Shown here piece by piece: positions 1 through 8,674 of a DNA stretch of 51,086 bases. Numbering within the stretch: the stretch's first letter is position 1; every line of letters begins with the position of its first letter. Below the pieces are notes generated by a model. The model was not told the origin of the DNA and made no database searches. It saw nothing but the letters and a program-made list of their open reading frames with translations. Source of the DNA: Spirochaetales bacterium (lineage in GTDB: Bacteria > Spirochaetota > Spirochaetia > SZUA-6 > JAFGRV01); the NCBI GenBank assembly GCA_016930085.1, contig JAFGHO010000045.1, positions 1 to 51,086 on the forward strand, read 5' to 3'. Made by a program: the position numbers and the translations under genes.

Positions 1-529
1 TATTATCTTTTGCGGCTTTTCGCCTTGTTTGCTTTCTATAAACTTCTCTATGAAATAATCGTCGATCGCTTCTTCTTCGTAGAGGATTTTTCTTGTATCG
101 TGTCGGTTCCCCAATATTCGCCTCCATGTACTCAACACGATTTATCGTACTCTTTCCGGCAAGTGCTTTCCCTTTATCCCGTTCAACTTGCCTGTCCTTT
201 CCTTCAGGATCAAGTTTCCCGCAGACGGTGGCAAAAAGCGGATATTTCCTCAGTTCATCATGGTCGTTTATATCTTCGTATCCAAGGCATATGCCGAATA
301 TTCTTTGCGAAAGCAATGATGTAAGGCCATGCTCGATTTTCTTCTGATTCCTGTGATCGTAAAAACATTCGGCAAAATCCTCTATGAATCCGTTCTCCCT
401 ATCGATTTCTCGTAACATAAGCCCTCCGGCATCGGAGGTTATCGTTCCACCATCAAATGAACCTTGTACTTTTCTGCTTCCAAGCTCTTGAAATTCCAGG
501 AACTTTTGTATACACTCTGTTTTATTCAT
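1..529 (-). pseudogene. IS1380-family transposase, 5' part, frameshifted and cut by the window edge
   Basis: Reading leftwards from an ATG at 527-529, preceded by a strong AAGAAGGGG ribosome site, gives a protein starting MNKTECIQKFLEF. It carries the IS1380-type N-terminal signature: a TSDAGGLMLRE block, then RIFGICLGYEDINDHDELR. The frame holds for about 145 codons and then breaks at a run of five A (T87-91 on the plus strand). One base fewer there restores KILYEEEAIDDYFIEKF, which continues to the window edge and fits the next part of such transposases. An upstream in-frame ATG at 563-565 is possible, but it would sit right at the expected transcript start. The catalytic DDE residues lie beyond the window. 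The frameshift could be real inactivation, a programmed slip or an assembly error. Confidence 0.8.
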
Positions 530-570
530 TTTGTCCCCTTCTTTGGTTTTAATTTCTTTTCTCATAAGTG

Positions 571-600
571 ATTATAGCAAGGAAGGGGCTTTTTTGTAAA
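571..600 (-). promoter_or_regulatory. Promoter of the IS1380-type transposase
   Basis: On the minus strand TTTACA (595-600) is followed after 18 bases by a perfect TATAAT (571-576). Transcription would start near 564, about 35 bases ahead of the transposase ATG at 529, with the ribosome site in between. Confidence 0.6.
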
Positions 601-1170
601 GATAAGGTGAGATTTCCGGGTTAAGCCTATTTTCAACATAATTGATACACATATAATGATTATAATATGGAAAACTTTAAAAATCCTGCAGCACTTGGAC
701 AAAATTAGCCGTGCGTCGACCATTATTGATATACCTGTCGTAATAAACAGAAATGGGAAGAAATCGGCGATTTTCCGATGTTTTCTGCGGGGTATATTAT
801 AACGTCTACGATCATTTACGGCTTCGTCGCAGTGTCCATGATCGGAGATGATAAAGAAATCCACGGGACTCGATCTCATTTTTTTTAATTTCGTCTATCG
901 CCTCTTCATACAAATGAATAATCTTATAAATTCGAAATCATGGTAAAAAGTTGTTTTGTTTTGATCTTTTCGCAATTTTGCTAAAGAATTCGCGAAAAAG
1001 CGAATTTGTAATGTACTATTTTTTTATCGATTCTTCAACGATATATTCACACAGTTCTTAACCGGAACATCGCTTTATATATTTCAATATATTATAAGTA
1101 AATAGATCGTCTTGCCGGTCGGGCCGTGCATCGGCTCCCTATTGATAAAAATCGGTTTTTACCATTTTTA
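601..1170. other. Mostly non-coding stretch with a possible decayed phosphatase-like fragment
   Basis: No intact gene is visible. On the minus strand around 790-920, two frames joined at a run of A residues (879-886) read LYEEAIDEIKK and then SPVDFFIISDHGHCDE. This resembles the metal-binding SDHG region of alkaline-phosphatase superfamily enzymes and may be a remnant cut by the insertion sequence. A palindrome AATTCGC-N6-GCGAATT lies at 987-1006, about 200 bp upstream of the start expected from the sigma-54 promoter at 1171-1186. The bases around 615-635 may include the outer end of the IS1380 element, but no second end is in the window for comparison. Confidence 0.3.
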
Positions 1171-1186
1171 TGGCATGCCGTTTGCT
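1171..1186 (+). promoter_or_regulatory. Sigma-54 (-24/-12) promoter
   Basis: TGGCATGCCGTTTGCT matches the sigma-54 consensus TGGCACG-N4-TTGCW with one difference and has the required GG-N10-GC spacing. Transcription would start near 1197, giving a leader of about 30 bases with an AGGAGAAGAA ribosome site ahead of the lipoprotein ATG at 1227. A sigma-54 activator is encoded at 17412-21581 in this window. Confidence 0.65.
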
Positions 1187-1226
1187 TTTCACATTGACAA
1201 GAATCTTTGAGAAAGCAGGAGAAGAA

Positions 1227-3479
1227 ATGAAAAACCGTTTATTTATTTTGGCAGCATCTGTATTATTTGCTGCATGTTCTCTCCAGAACAATTCCGTACA
1301 GCAGGGAGTGCTTTCTGCATGTGAGGCGGAATATTTCGCTTCGAATGCAGTCGCCACGTTTTCTCAAATAAATCCCGGCGGAGAATTTTCCGAATGGATC
1401 GAAGCGAAACCCGGGAAAGCAGAGCTTATGAATGACATCGATGATAATCCGGTTCTTTACGATGTGCCGGTTGTCAAGAAAGGAAAAGCGATCGGGATTG
1501 TCCAGGTTTTAGCGGACAATACGCTCGAAAATCCGCTTTTCAGGGTTTACGTGTCCGCTCTTTTACTTGAATATCGACTCCAGATAGAACAGGCTGCATT
1601 AGCGTTGAACCTAAAGATGAGTGGTGTCCGGCTTTATCATCCGAGGATCATCTACTATGATTTTCCTGAACGGGCCGTTGCGTTCGATACGGGTGAAAAA
1701 GGCATGGAAACCGTCCTTGTCGATATAACGACAAGAGAAATTGTACCGGAAAACGGAATCGTGCCTTATACAAAAGCGGGAAAAGCCATAAACACGCAAG
1801 TAATGAAAGCATCAAGCGGGAACGTACGGAATATAGAAGCAGCTGGTGCGGTGTCTCGTGCGAATTCCCCGGAAGGAGTAATTACTCGTGACTTGCCTGT
1901 ACCGAGGATTGCACAACTGGATCATCATTTATGCGTTCCGACATGCATTGAAATGATATGGCGATACGAGGATCCGGCCGGTGCGTTACCGCAGGGTCAG
2001 ATAAGAATCGGAGGATGCGATTTTACTACCGGGTGCTGGAATGTCGAATACATAGTGGGTTATTTAAACAATATGGGTTTTACTTCGGCATATCATGACG
2101 GCAGACCAGGTATAGATGCGATAATGCAGGAAATAGGAAACAATCATCCTTATATATCATTGATTCCGACACCAAGTGGATCTCATGCAAGAGTCGCAAG
2201 GGGGTACAGCAAAGTCGAGCAATTAAACGGGGATCCGGCAAATGGTTTTATCGTGCATTTCAATGATCCGGCACCCGCCAATGTGGGCGATGAATACTGG
2301 GAGTACTGGATTAACTCCAGTGAATGGGGTTCTATAACCATGGCACATGAGGGTCCCCCGGATTTGTTAAAACCCGATCTTTTTGTTTCAAGTATCGCCT
2401 CTTCACAAAACGACTATTTTGCAGGAGACAACTGTACATTCACTGCAATGATAAAAAATATAGGGAAAAACCCCGCTTCGGGAATTATGGTACGATGGGA
2501 TGTGGACGGCAATTCGATTACAACCTGTACGATCGACACACTCCTCCAGCCCGGCTGCATAGCCGAATCCGCGTGTACATGGCTCGCTTACCCGGTGACG
2601 CATACTATCGAATGTGTCGTCGATCCGGACAACGCAATTCAGGAACTCGATGATGAAAATAATGATGCGGAAATAAATGTGTATGTATCGTACGGAGAGA
2701 GACCTCGGGAGCCGACGCTTCCGGACCTCGTGTGCTGCGACATTTCGATTCCTGAGAACATGAGTGCGGGCGAAAATCGAACATTCACAGCGACAATAGA
2801 CAACACCGGCCTTGAATACACGGGGGGTGTATCGGTGAAATGGTACATTGACGGCCAGTTTATCAAGAGTACATTGATAGGTCTGTCTTTTCCGCCCGGG
2901 GGTTCGCAACAGACATCTTTTAGCTGGACCGCGTATCGCGGAGAACACAGGGTCAGGATCGATATCGATCCCGATAACCAAATAGCTGAAAAGAATGAAG
3001 CAAACAATTCCTATGAATCGGATTCCTTTTATGTAAACGATATACCGGATCCTCCTGAAATGACGCCAACACCAAAGGCTGATTTTTCCTGTTCCGGCAT
3101 TTCCGGTCCGGGCACCGTATACATGGGATACTCGTATACATATGCAACGACGGTACACAATTCAGGTGAAGCAGCCGGAAACGTTACGGTGACATGGTCT
3201 GTGGACGGTTCAACGAAAAGCTCGGGAGGCATATTCCTGGCAGCCGGCGGTTCTGCTTCAAGCTCCTTCACGTGGACCGTGAACGCAAGCCGTGGAGATC
3301 ATGCGATAAGCGCGAGTACAGGCTCGGGAAGTTGTGCGTCAAAGGGCGTGTATGCGGAAATGGCCCCGGCATCCACGAATCCGCCTCCGGCAGATACGCC
3401 TTCGCCTACGAATCCGCAGGCGACAGACGCGCCGGCGCCTCAGCCCACTCCACCATACTGTCCGACGTGTCCGCGATAG
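1227..3479 (+). CDS. Lipoprotein with C39-like cysteine peptidase domain and three CARDB domains
   Basis: The product is about 750 residues. The ATG at 1227 is chosen because it follows AGGAGAAGAA and opens a lipoprotein signal, MKNRLFILAASVLFAAC, so the mature protein should be anchored at Cys17. Residues 225-370 form a papain-like C39-type domain: QLDHHLCVPTC contains the likely nucleophile Cys236, GSHARVARGY gives His320, and FNDP gives Asn346/Asp347. Three CARDB (cell adhesion related, Ig-like) repeats follow at roughly 385-480, 500-600 and 615-710, each with the WYVDG/ENN pattern. The tail is rich in Pro, Thr and Ala and ends CPTCPR. Likely role: cell-surface protease or adhesin acting on peptides; the substrate is unknown. 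It is probably monocistronic, between a sigma-54 promoter and a terminator at 3524-3553. The family call for the domains is firm; actual proteolysis is inferred. Confidence 0.85.
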   Translation: MKNRLFILAASVLFAACSLQNNSVQQGVLSACEAEYFASNAVATFSQINPGGEFSEWIEAKPGKAELMNDIDDNPVLYDVPVVKKGKAIGIVQVLADNTLENPLFRVYVSALLLEYRLQIEQAALALNLKMSGVRLYHPRIIYYDFPERAVAFDTGEKGMETVLVDITTREIVPENGIVPYTKAGKAINTQVMKASSGNVRNIEAAGAVSRANSPEGVITRDLPVPRIAQLDHHLCVPTCIEMIWRYEDPAGALPQGQIRIGGCDFTTGCWNVEYIVGYLNNMGFTSAYHDGRPGIDAIMQEIGNNHPYISLIPTPSGSHARVARGYSKVEQLNGDPANGFIVHFNDPAPANVGDEYWEYWINSSEWGSITMAHEGPPDLLKPDLFVSSIASSQNDYFAGDNCTFTAMIKNIGKNPASGIMVRWDVDGNSITTCTIDTLLQPGCIAESACTWLAYPVTHTIECVVDPDNAIQELDDENNDAEINVYVSYGERPREPTLPDLVCCDISIPENMSAGENRTFTATIDNTGLEYTGGVSVKWYIDGQFIKSTLIGLSFPPGGSQQTSFSWTAYRGEHRVRIDIDPDNQIAEKNEANNSYESDSFYVNDIPDPPEMTPTPKADFSCSGISGPGTVYMGYSYTYATTVHNSGEAAGNVTVTWSVDGSTKSSGGIFLAAGGSASSSFTWTVNASRGDHAISASTGSGSCASKGVYAEMAPASTNPPPADTPSPTNPQATDAPAPQPTPPYCPTCPR

Positions 3480-3523
3480 CCGAAACAGGATTCCGTGTAT
3501 AGTAATTATCGGGATTTCAACAT

Positions 3524-3553
3524 GCCGCCGGATGAGAATATCCGGCGGCTTTT
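3524..3553 (+). terminator. Rho-independent terminator after the C39/CARDB gene
   Basis: A perfect 10-bp stem (GCCGCCGGAT / ATCCGGCGGC) with a six-base loop is followed directly by TTTT. It separates the first CARDB lipoprotein gene from the next. Confidence 0.85.
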
Positions 3554-3604
3554 CAAAAACGGCAATAGTCCGGTTTAAAGAAAACAGAATACAAAGGGGG
3601 TCTC

Positions 3605-6124
3605 ATGAAAAAAATACTTTTTCTGATTATCATTATCGTTTCAATTTCTCTTCTCACCTGTGACACCGATTCATTTATGTCACCGTACATTACATGGCAT
3701 CCGCAATTAATTACACGAACCATAGGAAATGGTTCTGCAAACCTGCCCATGACGGTACGATTCTCAAGCAGAACCGATGTATCGCAGGTGAGCATAGGAG
3801 CGGATCCGGGACTGGCGCCCTACATACTTGTCGATTCGGGCCATATGGCAATGATACATCGGGATGCTACCTACGAGTTTTCCGTGACATTCCGGATTCC
3901 CGGGGGCTCTGCGGAAGGGAAGTACACCGGAACGATTTATGTTTGTGAAAACGGAAAAAAAATCGACGGCTGTTTGCCCATTGAAATCACCGTCGATTAC
4001 GGTGATATCGTCATCTCAGGGCGTGTCAGGCAACTTTCTGATTCGACGGTCCTCGATCTCGAATCGATGTCGGAAGACAGGTCCCAAATAATTTTCTCGA
4101 AAAATTCTGCCGAGCTCGACGGGCTTGCCGCCGGCGACATTATCGTTTTCGGCATTACGCCGAAAACGCCGTTCGGATTGATGAGAAAAATCACTTCAAT
4201 AACGAAGACCGGAAAGGTCTCGTTTGACACGGAGCAGGCGTTACTCGAAGAAGTGATATTGAGCGGGAGCATTAAAATCAACGAGCCGATCCTTTCGCTT
4301 GACAATACAATACCATTGAGAAAAGCTCGAAGCAGGGACATCGGGGGTGAAGAGACGATCTATTTCCCCGTTAAAGGCGTCGTCCTTTACGACCACGACG
4401 GGGATCACTCGACGACGTACGATCAGGTGCGCCTCAATATTTCGGTATGGCTGACGCTCGGATACAATCTTGAATTGGATATTCTCGAAGCCATCGATAA
4501 AGGAGAAATCGATTATGCAAAATTCCTTACGTACGGATCGATAAGGGGAGAATTCGAAATCGAAACAACGTTTGAAAAGGAATTCCTCGATGTCGAAATT
4601 CCGGTATCGGACTGTTTCGATCTCGCGGAATTGATAAATTTGCTCAAGGGTTGGCATTTGCCGACGCTTCCGAGTATTCCGATACCCGTACCGGTCGGAG
4701 GCGTGGTACTGGTATTTGCCATAAGCCCTTTCTTCGATGTCGGTGCAGACGGAACAGTATTCGCCGGGCTCAAAACGGGCGCATCCGTGGAATTGAAGGC
4801 GGAATTGGGATGTGAATATGAAAAATCCGTCGGGTGGCGCCCCATTCAGGACGTTACCATCACGCCTTCTTTTAATCCCCCCCGCCTTTCCGCCGGTGTG
4901 AATATCGAGGCATTTTTTGATTTTGGCGTTTCGACGCAATTCATGCCGCTGTACCCCGTCGAATTCGGAGTGGATGTGGGTCCGGCCCTGAAACTCAGGG
5001 CGTTTGTCGAACTGGATGCGGACATATTCGCCGATCCATGGTGGGAGCTGTTCCACGGATTATCCGTCGTACGCTGCTTCAAGGTGGGCGTTCCTTTTTT
5101 CAGCCTTATCGACTGGGAAGAACCCGATCCGTTTACCGTGAAGAGACTCCTTGCCCGGGCCGACGGTCCGTTTTTTACGCCCGGGCCGACACCCGGCTCT
5201 TCTCCCGTACCGACCGCGGCCCCGACCCAGGCGGGCACCGAAGAGCCCGCCATGACGCCGGCCCCGACGGCCGCGCCTGATCATCGACCCGATCTTGTCC
5301 CACTCGACATTACCTTTGACGCTTCATCGCTTGCAGCCGGAAACACGGTATCATTCGATTCCGGAGTCCGGAATTCCGGCGACGCCGATTCAGCCGTTTT
5401 CAATATCGCCTGGTATGTGGACGGAACAAGGGCCGGCTACGGCGGCCACGAGACCGTTCCGGCGCACAACATTGTGTTAAACGGAAACTCCGCCTTCAGC
5501 TGGACGGCGGCGGCCGGGACTCACACATTAACCTTTACCGTCGACGTCGACGGTAACGTCCCGGAATCGAACGAGAACAATAACAGCACATCCGTGACCG
5601 TTACCGTGTCCGGCACCACGACATCGGAACCGACCGGCACGCCGGAAGTTACCGCGGCCCCGACCGTGACACCGGTGCCTCCGGTAACGGGAAGCATCGT
5701 CGTTGATGACGGAGATGCGGAATTCACTCTTTCCGGACCTTCCGCATACTGGCACAGGGAAACAAGCGGCAGTTATTTCTATGACGGAGACATGTACTGG
5801 ACCTATGCAAACGGAAACGAGGTTTCGAATTCCGCACGGTGGGTTCCCAATCTTCCGGCTGCGGGCAATTACAAGGTCGAGGTGTTTATCCCCTATGACA
5901 ACGCGACCACAGGTTCCGCACGGTACCTGATCTCTTTTCAATACAGCAGCACTACAATGGTCGTCAATCAGAATATTTACTACGATCAATGGGTGAATCT
6001 TGGAACCTACCCTTTCAATGCAGGCACGTACGGGTATGTGGAGCTGACCGATGCCACGGGCGAAGACCCGTATGTGAGTTTGATCAAGATAGGGTTCGAT
6101 GCAATGAGATGGACGAGACAATGA
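3605..6124 (+). CDS. Large CARDB lipoprotein with C-terminal golvesin-like domain
   Basis: The 839-residue protein starts at an ATG after AAAGGGGG and opens with a lipoprotein signal ending LLTC (Cys19). Residues 20-540 have no family I can name; they include beta-rich stretches and glycine-rich SIPIPVPVGGVVLVF-type segments. A Pro/Thr/Ala linker (about 525-555) leads to one CARDB domain (about 560-675) with WYVDG and ENNNS motifs. A second Thr/Pro linker leads to residues 697-839 (VDDGDAEF to the end), which look like the golvesin C-terminal/xanthan-lyase-type carbohydrate-binding module. Likely a surface-anchored polysaccharide-binding protein. It shares CARDB modules with its upstream neighbour, so the two may have related roles, but the terminator between them means separate control. 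No promoter of obvious quality was seen. Confidence 0.8.
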   Translation: MKKILFLIIIIVSISLLTCDTDSFMSPYITWHPQLITRTIGNGSANLPMTVRFSSRTDVSQVSIGADPGLAPYILVDSGHMAMIHRDATYEFSVTFRIPGGSAEGKYTGTIYVCENGKKIDGCLPIEITVDYGDIVISGRVRQLSDSTVLDLESMSEDRSQIIFSKNSAELDGLAAGDIIVFGITPKTPFGLMRKITSITKTGKVSFDTEQALLEEVILSGSIKINEPILSLDNTIPLRKARSRDIGGEETIYFPVKGVVLYDHDGDHSTTYDQVRLNISVWLTLGYNLELDILEAIDKGEIDYAKFLTYGSIRGEFEIETTFEKEFLDVEIPVSDCFDLAELINLLKGWHLPTLPSIPIPVPVGGVVLVFAISPFFDVGADGTVFAGLKTGASVELKAELGCEYEKSVGWRPIQDVTITPSFNPPRLSAGVNIEAFFDFGVSTQFMPLYPVEFGVDVGPALKLRAFVELDADIFADPWWELFHGLSVVRCFKVGVPFFSLIDWEEPDPFTVKRLLARADGPFFTPGPTPGSSPVPTAAPTQAGTEEPAMTPAPTAAPDHRPDLVPLDITFDASSLAAGNTVSFDSGVRNSGDADSAVFNIAWYVDGTRAGYGGHETVPAHNIVLNGNSAFSWTAAAGTHTLTFTVDVDGNVPESNENNNSTSVTVTVSGTTTSEPTGTPEVTAAPTVTPVPPVTGSIVVDDGDAEFTLSGPSAYWHRETSGSYFYDGDMYWTYANGNEVSNSARWVPNLPAAGNYKVEVFIPYDNATTGSARYLISFQYSSTTMVVNQNIYYDQWVNLGTYPFNAGTYGYVELTDATGEDPYVSLIKIGFDAMRWTRQ

Positions 6125-6308
6125 GCCGAGGGGATTTCAAAATTATTAAAGAGAGGGAATATTACTTGTTTTGAAATGAAAAACCTGGTAAACTGGGAAA
6201 GGGGGGGACGGAGCAAAACGTTCCCTCCTTTCAATGTAAGGTATGCCGCCTTACCGCTTTTACAAAGGGGTTTTTCATTATTGTCTGCCGTTTGAGAAAT
6301 AATTCTAC

Positions 6309-6338
6309 TTGTCAACACTCTGTTTTTTTCATTATAAT
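6309..6338 (+). promoter_or_regulatory. Promoter in front of the hsdR remnant
   Basis: TTGTCA (6309-6314), an 18-base spacer and a perfect TATAAT (6333-6338). Transcription would start about three bases ahead of the ATG at 6348, so a transcript would be almost leaderless. Confidence 0.55.
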
Positions 6339-6347
6339 GAGGATTCC

Positions 6348-6556
6348 ATGACGCCGGAAGACGAGGCACGCCGAAAAATCGATGAATTACTCAATCTTGC
6401 AGGGTGGACGGTTCAGGATTATCATGAGCTGAATTTGGGAGTTTCGTTTGGTGTCGCCATAAGGGAGTTCCCCTGGCGTCCGGTTACGCAGATTACCTTT
6501 TGTTCGTCGACCGGAAGGCCGTCGGGGCAGTCGAAGCAAAGAAAACGAATAAGTAA
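6348..6556 (+). pseudogene. hsdR: Remnant of type I restriction subunit R (hsdR), N-terminal fragment
   Basis: From the ATG at 6348 the frame reads MTPEDEARRKIDELL...VQDYHELNLGVSFGVAIREFP, the usual opening of type I restriction R subunits (ATP-dependent translocase/nuclease). The frame is lost at a run of four C near 6470-6473. Adding one C restores LASGYADYLLFVDRKAVG and VEAKK, the start of the nuclease domain, which then stops at TAA 6554-6556. Only about 70 of the roughly 800-1000 residues expected remain, so the gene was both frameshifted and deleted. It is the first of a chain of broken defence genes. Confidence 0.8.
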
Positions 6557-6622
6557 ATCATATTAAATAAATTTTTTTAATTTAAATCCATAATATTTCT
6601 CTTCAAAATCAGCTTTTTTTGC

Positions 6623-6628
6623 TATAAT
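6623..6628 (+). promoter_or_regulatory. Possible -10 element ahead of the hsdM fragment
   Basis: A perfect TATAAT lies 33 bases before the hsdM ATG; the matching -35 (near 6600) is weak. An AGGTGG ribosome site sits at 6651-6656. Confidence 0.3.
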
Positions 6629-6660
6629 AACAGCATTATTGAAAGAAAACAGGTGGATAT

Positions 6661-6750
6661 ATGGCTAATTTTCAGGAAAAAGCAAATTTCATATGGCAGG
6701 TAGCCGATGATATACTCCGTGGAGCCTTCAAGCAGCACGAATACGGGTGA
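6661..6750 (+). pseudogene. hsdM: Remnant of type I methyltransferase subunit M (hsdM), first 29 codons
   Basis: The reading MANFQEKANFIWQVADDILRG, then FKQHEYG, is the standard N-terminus of HsdM, the adenine methyltransferase of type I restriction systems. After Gly29 the frame meets TGA (6748-6750), and the next bases belong to a different gene, so nearly the whole of hsdM has been deleted. The ribosome site and start codon remain intact, so a short peptide could still be made. Confidence 0.75.
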
Positions 6751-7123
6751 CTATAGTGATGAAATAAACGAGACAAAGAAAAGGATTGAAAATGAGTGCA
6801 GAACTAATAACGGACTGGCATGGATAACACAAGGAAAAGAAATTGAAAATTATATAAAGCCGGAAATGATACGGGGAGTATTAGAAGATAAATATGGAAA
6901 AGAAATTGAGATTGATGTGAAAAATGAGTTTTCAATTTGTTACCATTATAAAGACAAAGAAAGGGTAAATGTAACGAAGATCGATAAAGTATGGCTTGCG
7001 AAAGAAATTGTGAAGAAAAATCCTGTAATGGATGTTCTGGACTTAAATGAAATGATTGATGAGGTCGTTGACTATATTAATGAAGCAAATGGGATAAAAG
7101 CTTTAGCTGTTGATGGGGATTAG
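6746..7123 (+). pseudogene. C-terminal fragment of an AAA/OLD-like ATPase-nuclease
   Basis: Reading in a frame different from the hsdM remnant, the sequence gives SDEINETKKRIENEC and then GLAWITQGKEIENYIKPE. This resembles the Toprim-like C-terminal part of AAA-family (RecF/OLD-like) ATPases found in defence loci, where it follows a DSDR motif that is missing here. About 125 residues remain, ending at TAG 7121-7123. The junction with hsdM near 6745-6750 is clean, so one deletion probably removed the rest of hsdM and the ATPase N-terminus together. The family call rests on remembered motifs and is moderate. Confidence 0.55.
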
Positions 7124-7149
7124 ATGATAAATTAAGGAGGAACCTTCCA

Positions 7150-8040
7150 ATGAATGAAAAAACACTCTGGGGCATTCATGCCGGACGATATGGTGAAGCG
7201 GATCAATTATTCCTCAAGAAAAATTATATTGCTTTAGGATGGAAGGCAATGAACGACCTGTCTCGAATTGAAAATAATCGGGACGCTTTCAAGAAAACAG
7301 TGGCAAAGACGTATCCCGATGAAAAACGGGGAGCGATATCCGTTCATGCGGGACTATTATACCGTTTTGTCCATGAAATGAATATCGGGGATATTATCAT
7401 CTATCCGTCCAAAATGGACAGGCTGGTACATCTATGTGAAGTAAAAAGCGATTACAAGTACAATCCCTCGATTCATGACAATTATCCGAATTTGAGAGAA
7501 GTCGTATGGTTAAAGAAAATCGAGAGGACAAAATTCAGTCAAGGGGCGTTATTCGAGATCGGAGCGGCTATAACGTTGTTCCAGGTTTAAAATTTCGCGG
7601 ATGAATTTATAAACGCGTTACATGATAGAGTTGACATACCCGCCGTTGATGACGATGAAACAATCTCAATGGTTGCCGAAGAAGTTGAGGAGAATACAAA
7701 CGATTTTATTTTAAAAACGATTGGCCGTGAATTAAAAGGACATAAATTAACATATTTTATCGCGCACTTGTTGAACCTGATGGGCTATAAAACAGGGGTA
7801 GCGAAAGAAGGCCCTGGCGGGGGAGTCGATATTATTGCACATAAAGATGAATTGGGATTCGAGCCTCCAATTATAAAAGTCCAGGTAAAAAGCGTCGAGG
7901 GCTCTATCGGCGATCCGGTCGTATCGGCTTTATACAAGCGTATATTGCCGCTAAAGAGGATATATATGCCGCAGGCGAATGCTGCGGCGGGAAGGATAGA
8001 AAAAAACAGGACAAATCATGACAAGGTTACATATAATTGA
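7150..8040 (+). pseudogene. EVE/PUA-like + Mrr-type restriction endonuclease, split by an in-frame stop
   Basis: The ATG at 7150 follows AAGGAGG. Residues 1-146 (WGIHAGRYGEADQLFL, then IGDIIIYPSKMDR and FSQGALFEIG) are a PUA/EVE-like reader domain of the kind that recognises modified bases. TAA at 7588-7590 interrupts; the same frame then continues NFADEFINALHDRV and an Mrr nuclease core (LMGYKTGVAKEGPGGGVDII...IKVQVKS), holding the Asp and Gln-x-Lys of the PD-(D/E)XK site. A Lys codon AAA changed to TAA would explain the stop. After VSALY (about 7935) the expected C-terminus is replaced by unrelated sequence, so the gene is damaged twice. Intact relatives cut modified DNA. An ATG at 7669 could still give a free nuclease fragment. 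Confidence 0.8.
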
Positions 8041-8099
8041 ACAACAACTCAGTACGATCAATTCCAAAAGCAGGACCTGTGCATATGGACAATTTCAGC

Positions 8100-8128
8100 T
8101 TGAATTGTTCTCTTTTTGTTGATATAGT
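8100..8128 (+). promoter_or_regulatory. Promoter giving a leaderless Uma2 transcript
   Basis: TTGAAT (8100-8105), 17 bases, TATAGT (8123-8128). The expected start of transcription falls on the A of the ATG at 8135, and no ribosome site is present, so the message is probably leaderless. Confidence 0.55.
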
Positions 8129-8134
8129 TTCAAT

Positions 8135-8674
8135 ATGGCACTGACGAAAGTGAAATTGACATACCGGGATTTCATTCTCTTCCCCGATAATGGGAAACGT
8201 CATGAACTTATTGATGGAGATCATTTTATGACCCCTGCACCGTCCATACGGCATCAAATAGTATCGAAAAATATTGAATATCTTTTTGAACGATATTTCA
8301 GAAACAGCGATACCGGCATTATTTTGTATGCACCGGTCGATGTGTATCTGTCCGATTCTGATATCGTCGAACCGGATCTTGTCATTATAAAAAAGGAGAA
8401 TCAGAAAATTATTAAAGATAAATATATTAAGGGACATCCCGATATGGTGGTTGAAATACTCTCTCCCGCAACTCAGAAAAACGATCTTGAACTGAAGAAA
8501 CATCTTTACGAAAAATTCGGAGTAAAAGAGTACTGGATAGTCGATCCTGATAATAATGAAGTGCAACAGTATGTATTACACGGGGGAAAATATATGAAGC
8601 GCGGTACTTTTACCGACGGCATTACCACACATATATTGCCGGATTTATCAATCGAGTTAAATGAGATATTTTAG
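8135..8674 (+). CDS. Uma2 family (DUF820) putative endonuclease
   Basis: The 179-residue protein has the usual Uma2 length and order: an N-terminal HELIDGDHFM block, VEPDLVII, DMVVEILSPATQKNDLELKK and KEYWIVDP near the end. The Asp of EPD, the Glu of VVEIL and the following Lys match the PD-(D/E)XK-like site of the family. Uma2 proteins are widespread, often many per genome, and frequently travel near mobile or defence genes; their cellular role is not settled. This copy is intact although every gene just upstream is broken. There is no ribosome site before the ATG, which fits the leaderless promoter. Confidence 0.85.
   Translation: MALTKVKLTYRDFILFPDNGKRHELIDGDHFMTPAPSIRHQIVSKNIEYLFERYFRNSDTGIILYAPVDVYLSDSDIVEPDLVIIKKENQKIIKDKYIKGHPDMVVEILSPATQKNDLELKKHLYEKFGVKEYWIVDPDNNEVQQYVLHGGKYMKRGTFTDGITTHILPDLSIELNEIF

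Noticed and set aside
3571-3586. Possible sigma-54 element before the second CARDB gene (GGCAATAGTCCGGT)
   Set aside because: The downstream half reads GT instead of GC at the required spacing.
2403-5056. Long minus-strand open frames (for example 2403-3158 and 4241-5056) opposite the CARDB genes
   Set aside because: They are shadows of the plus-strand genes, with Arg/Tyr/Cys-rich sequence and no ribosome site or family signature.
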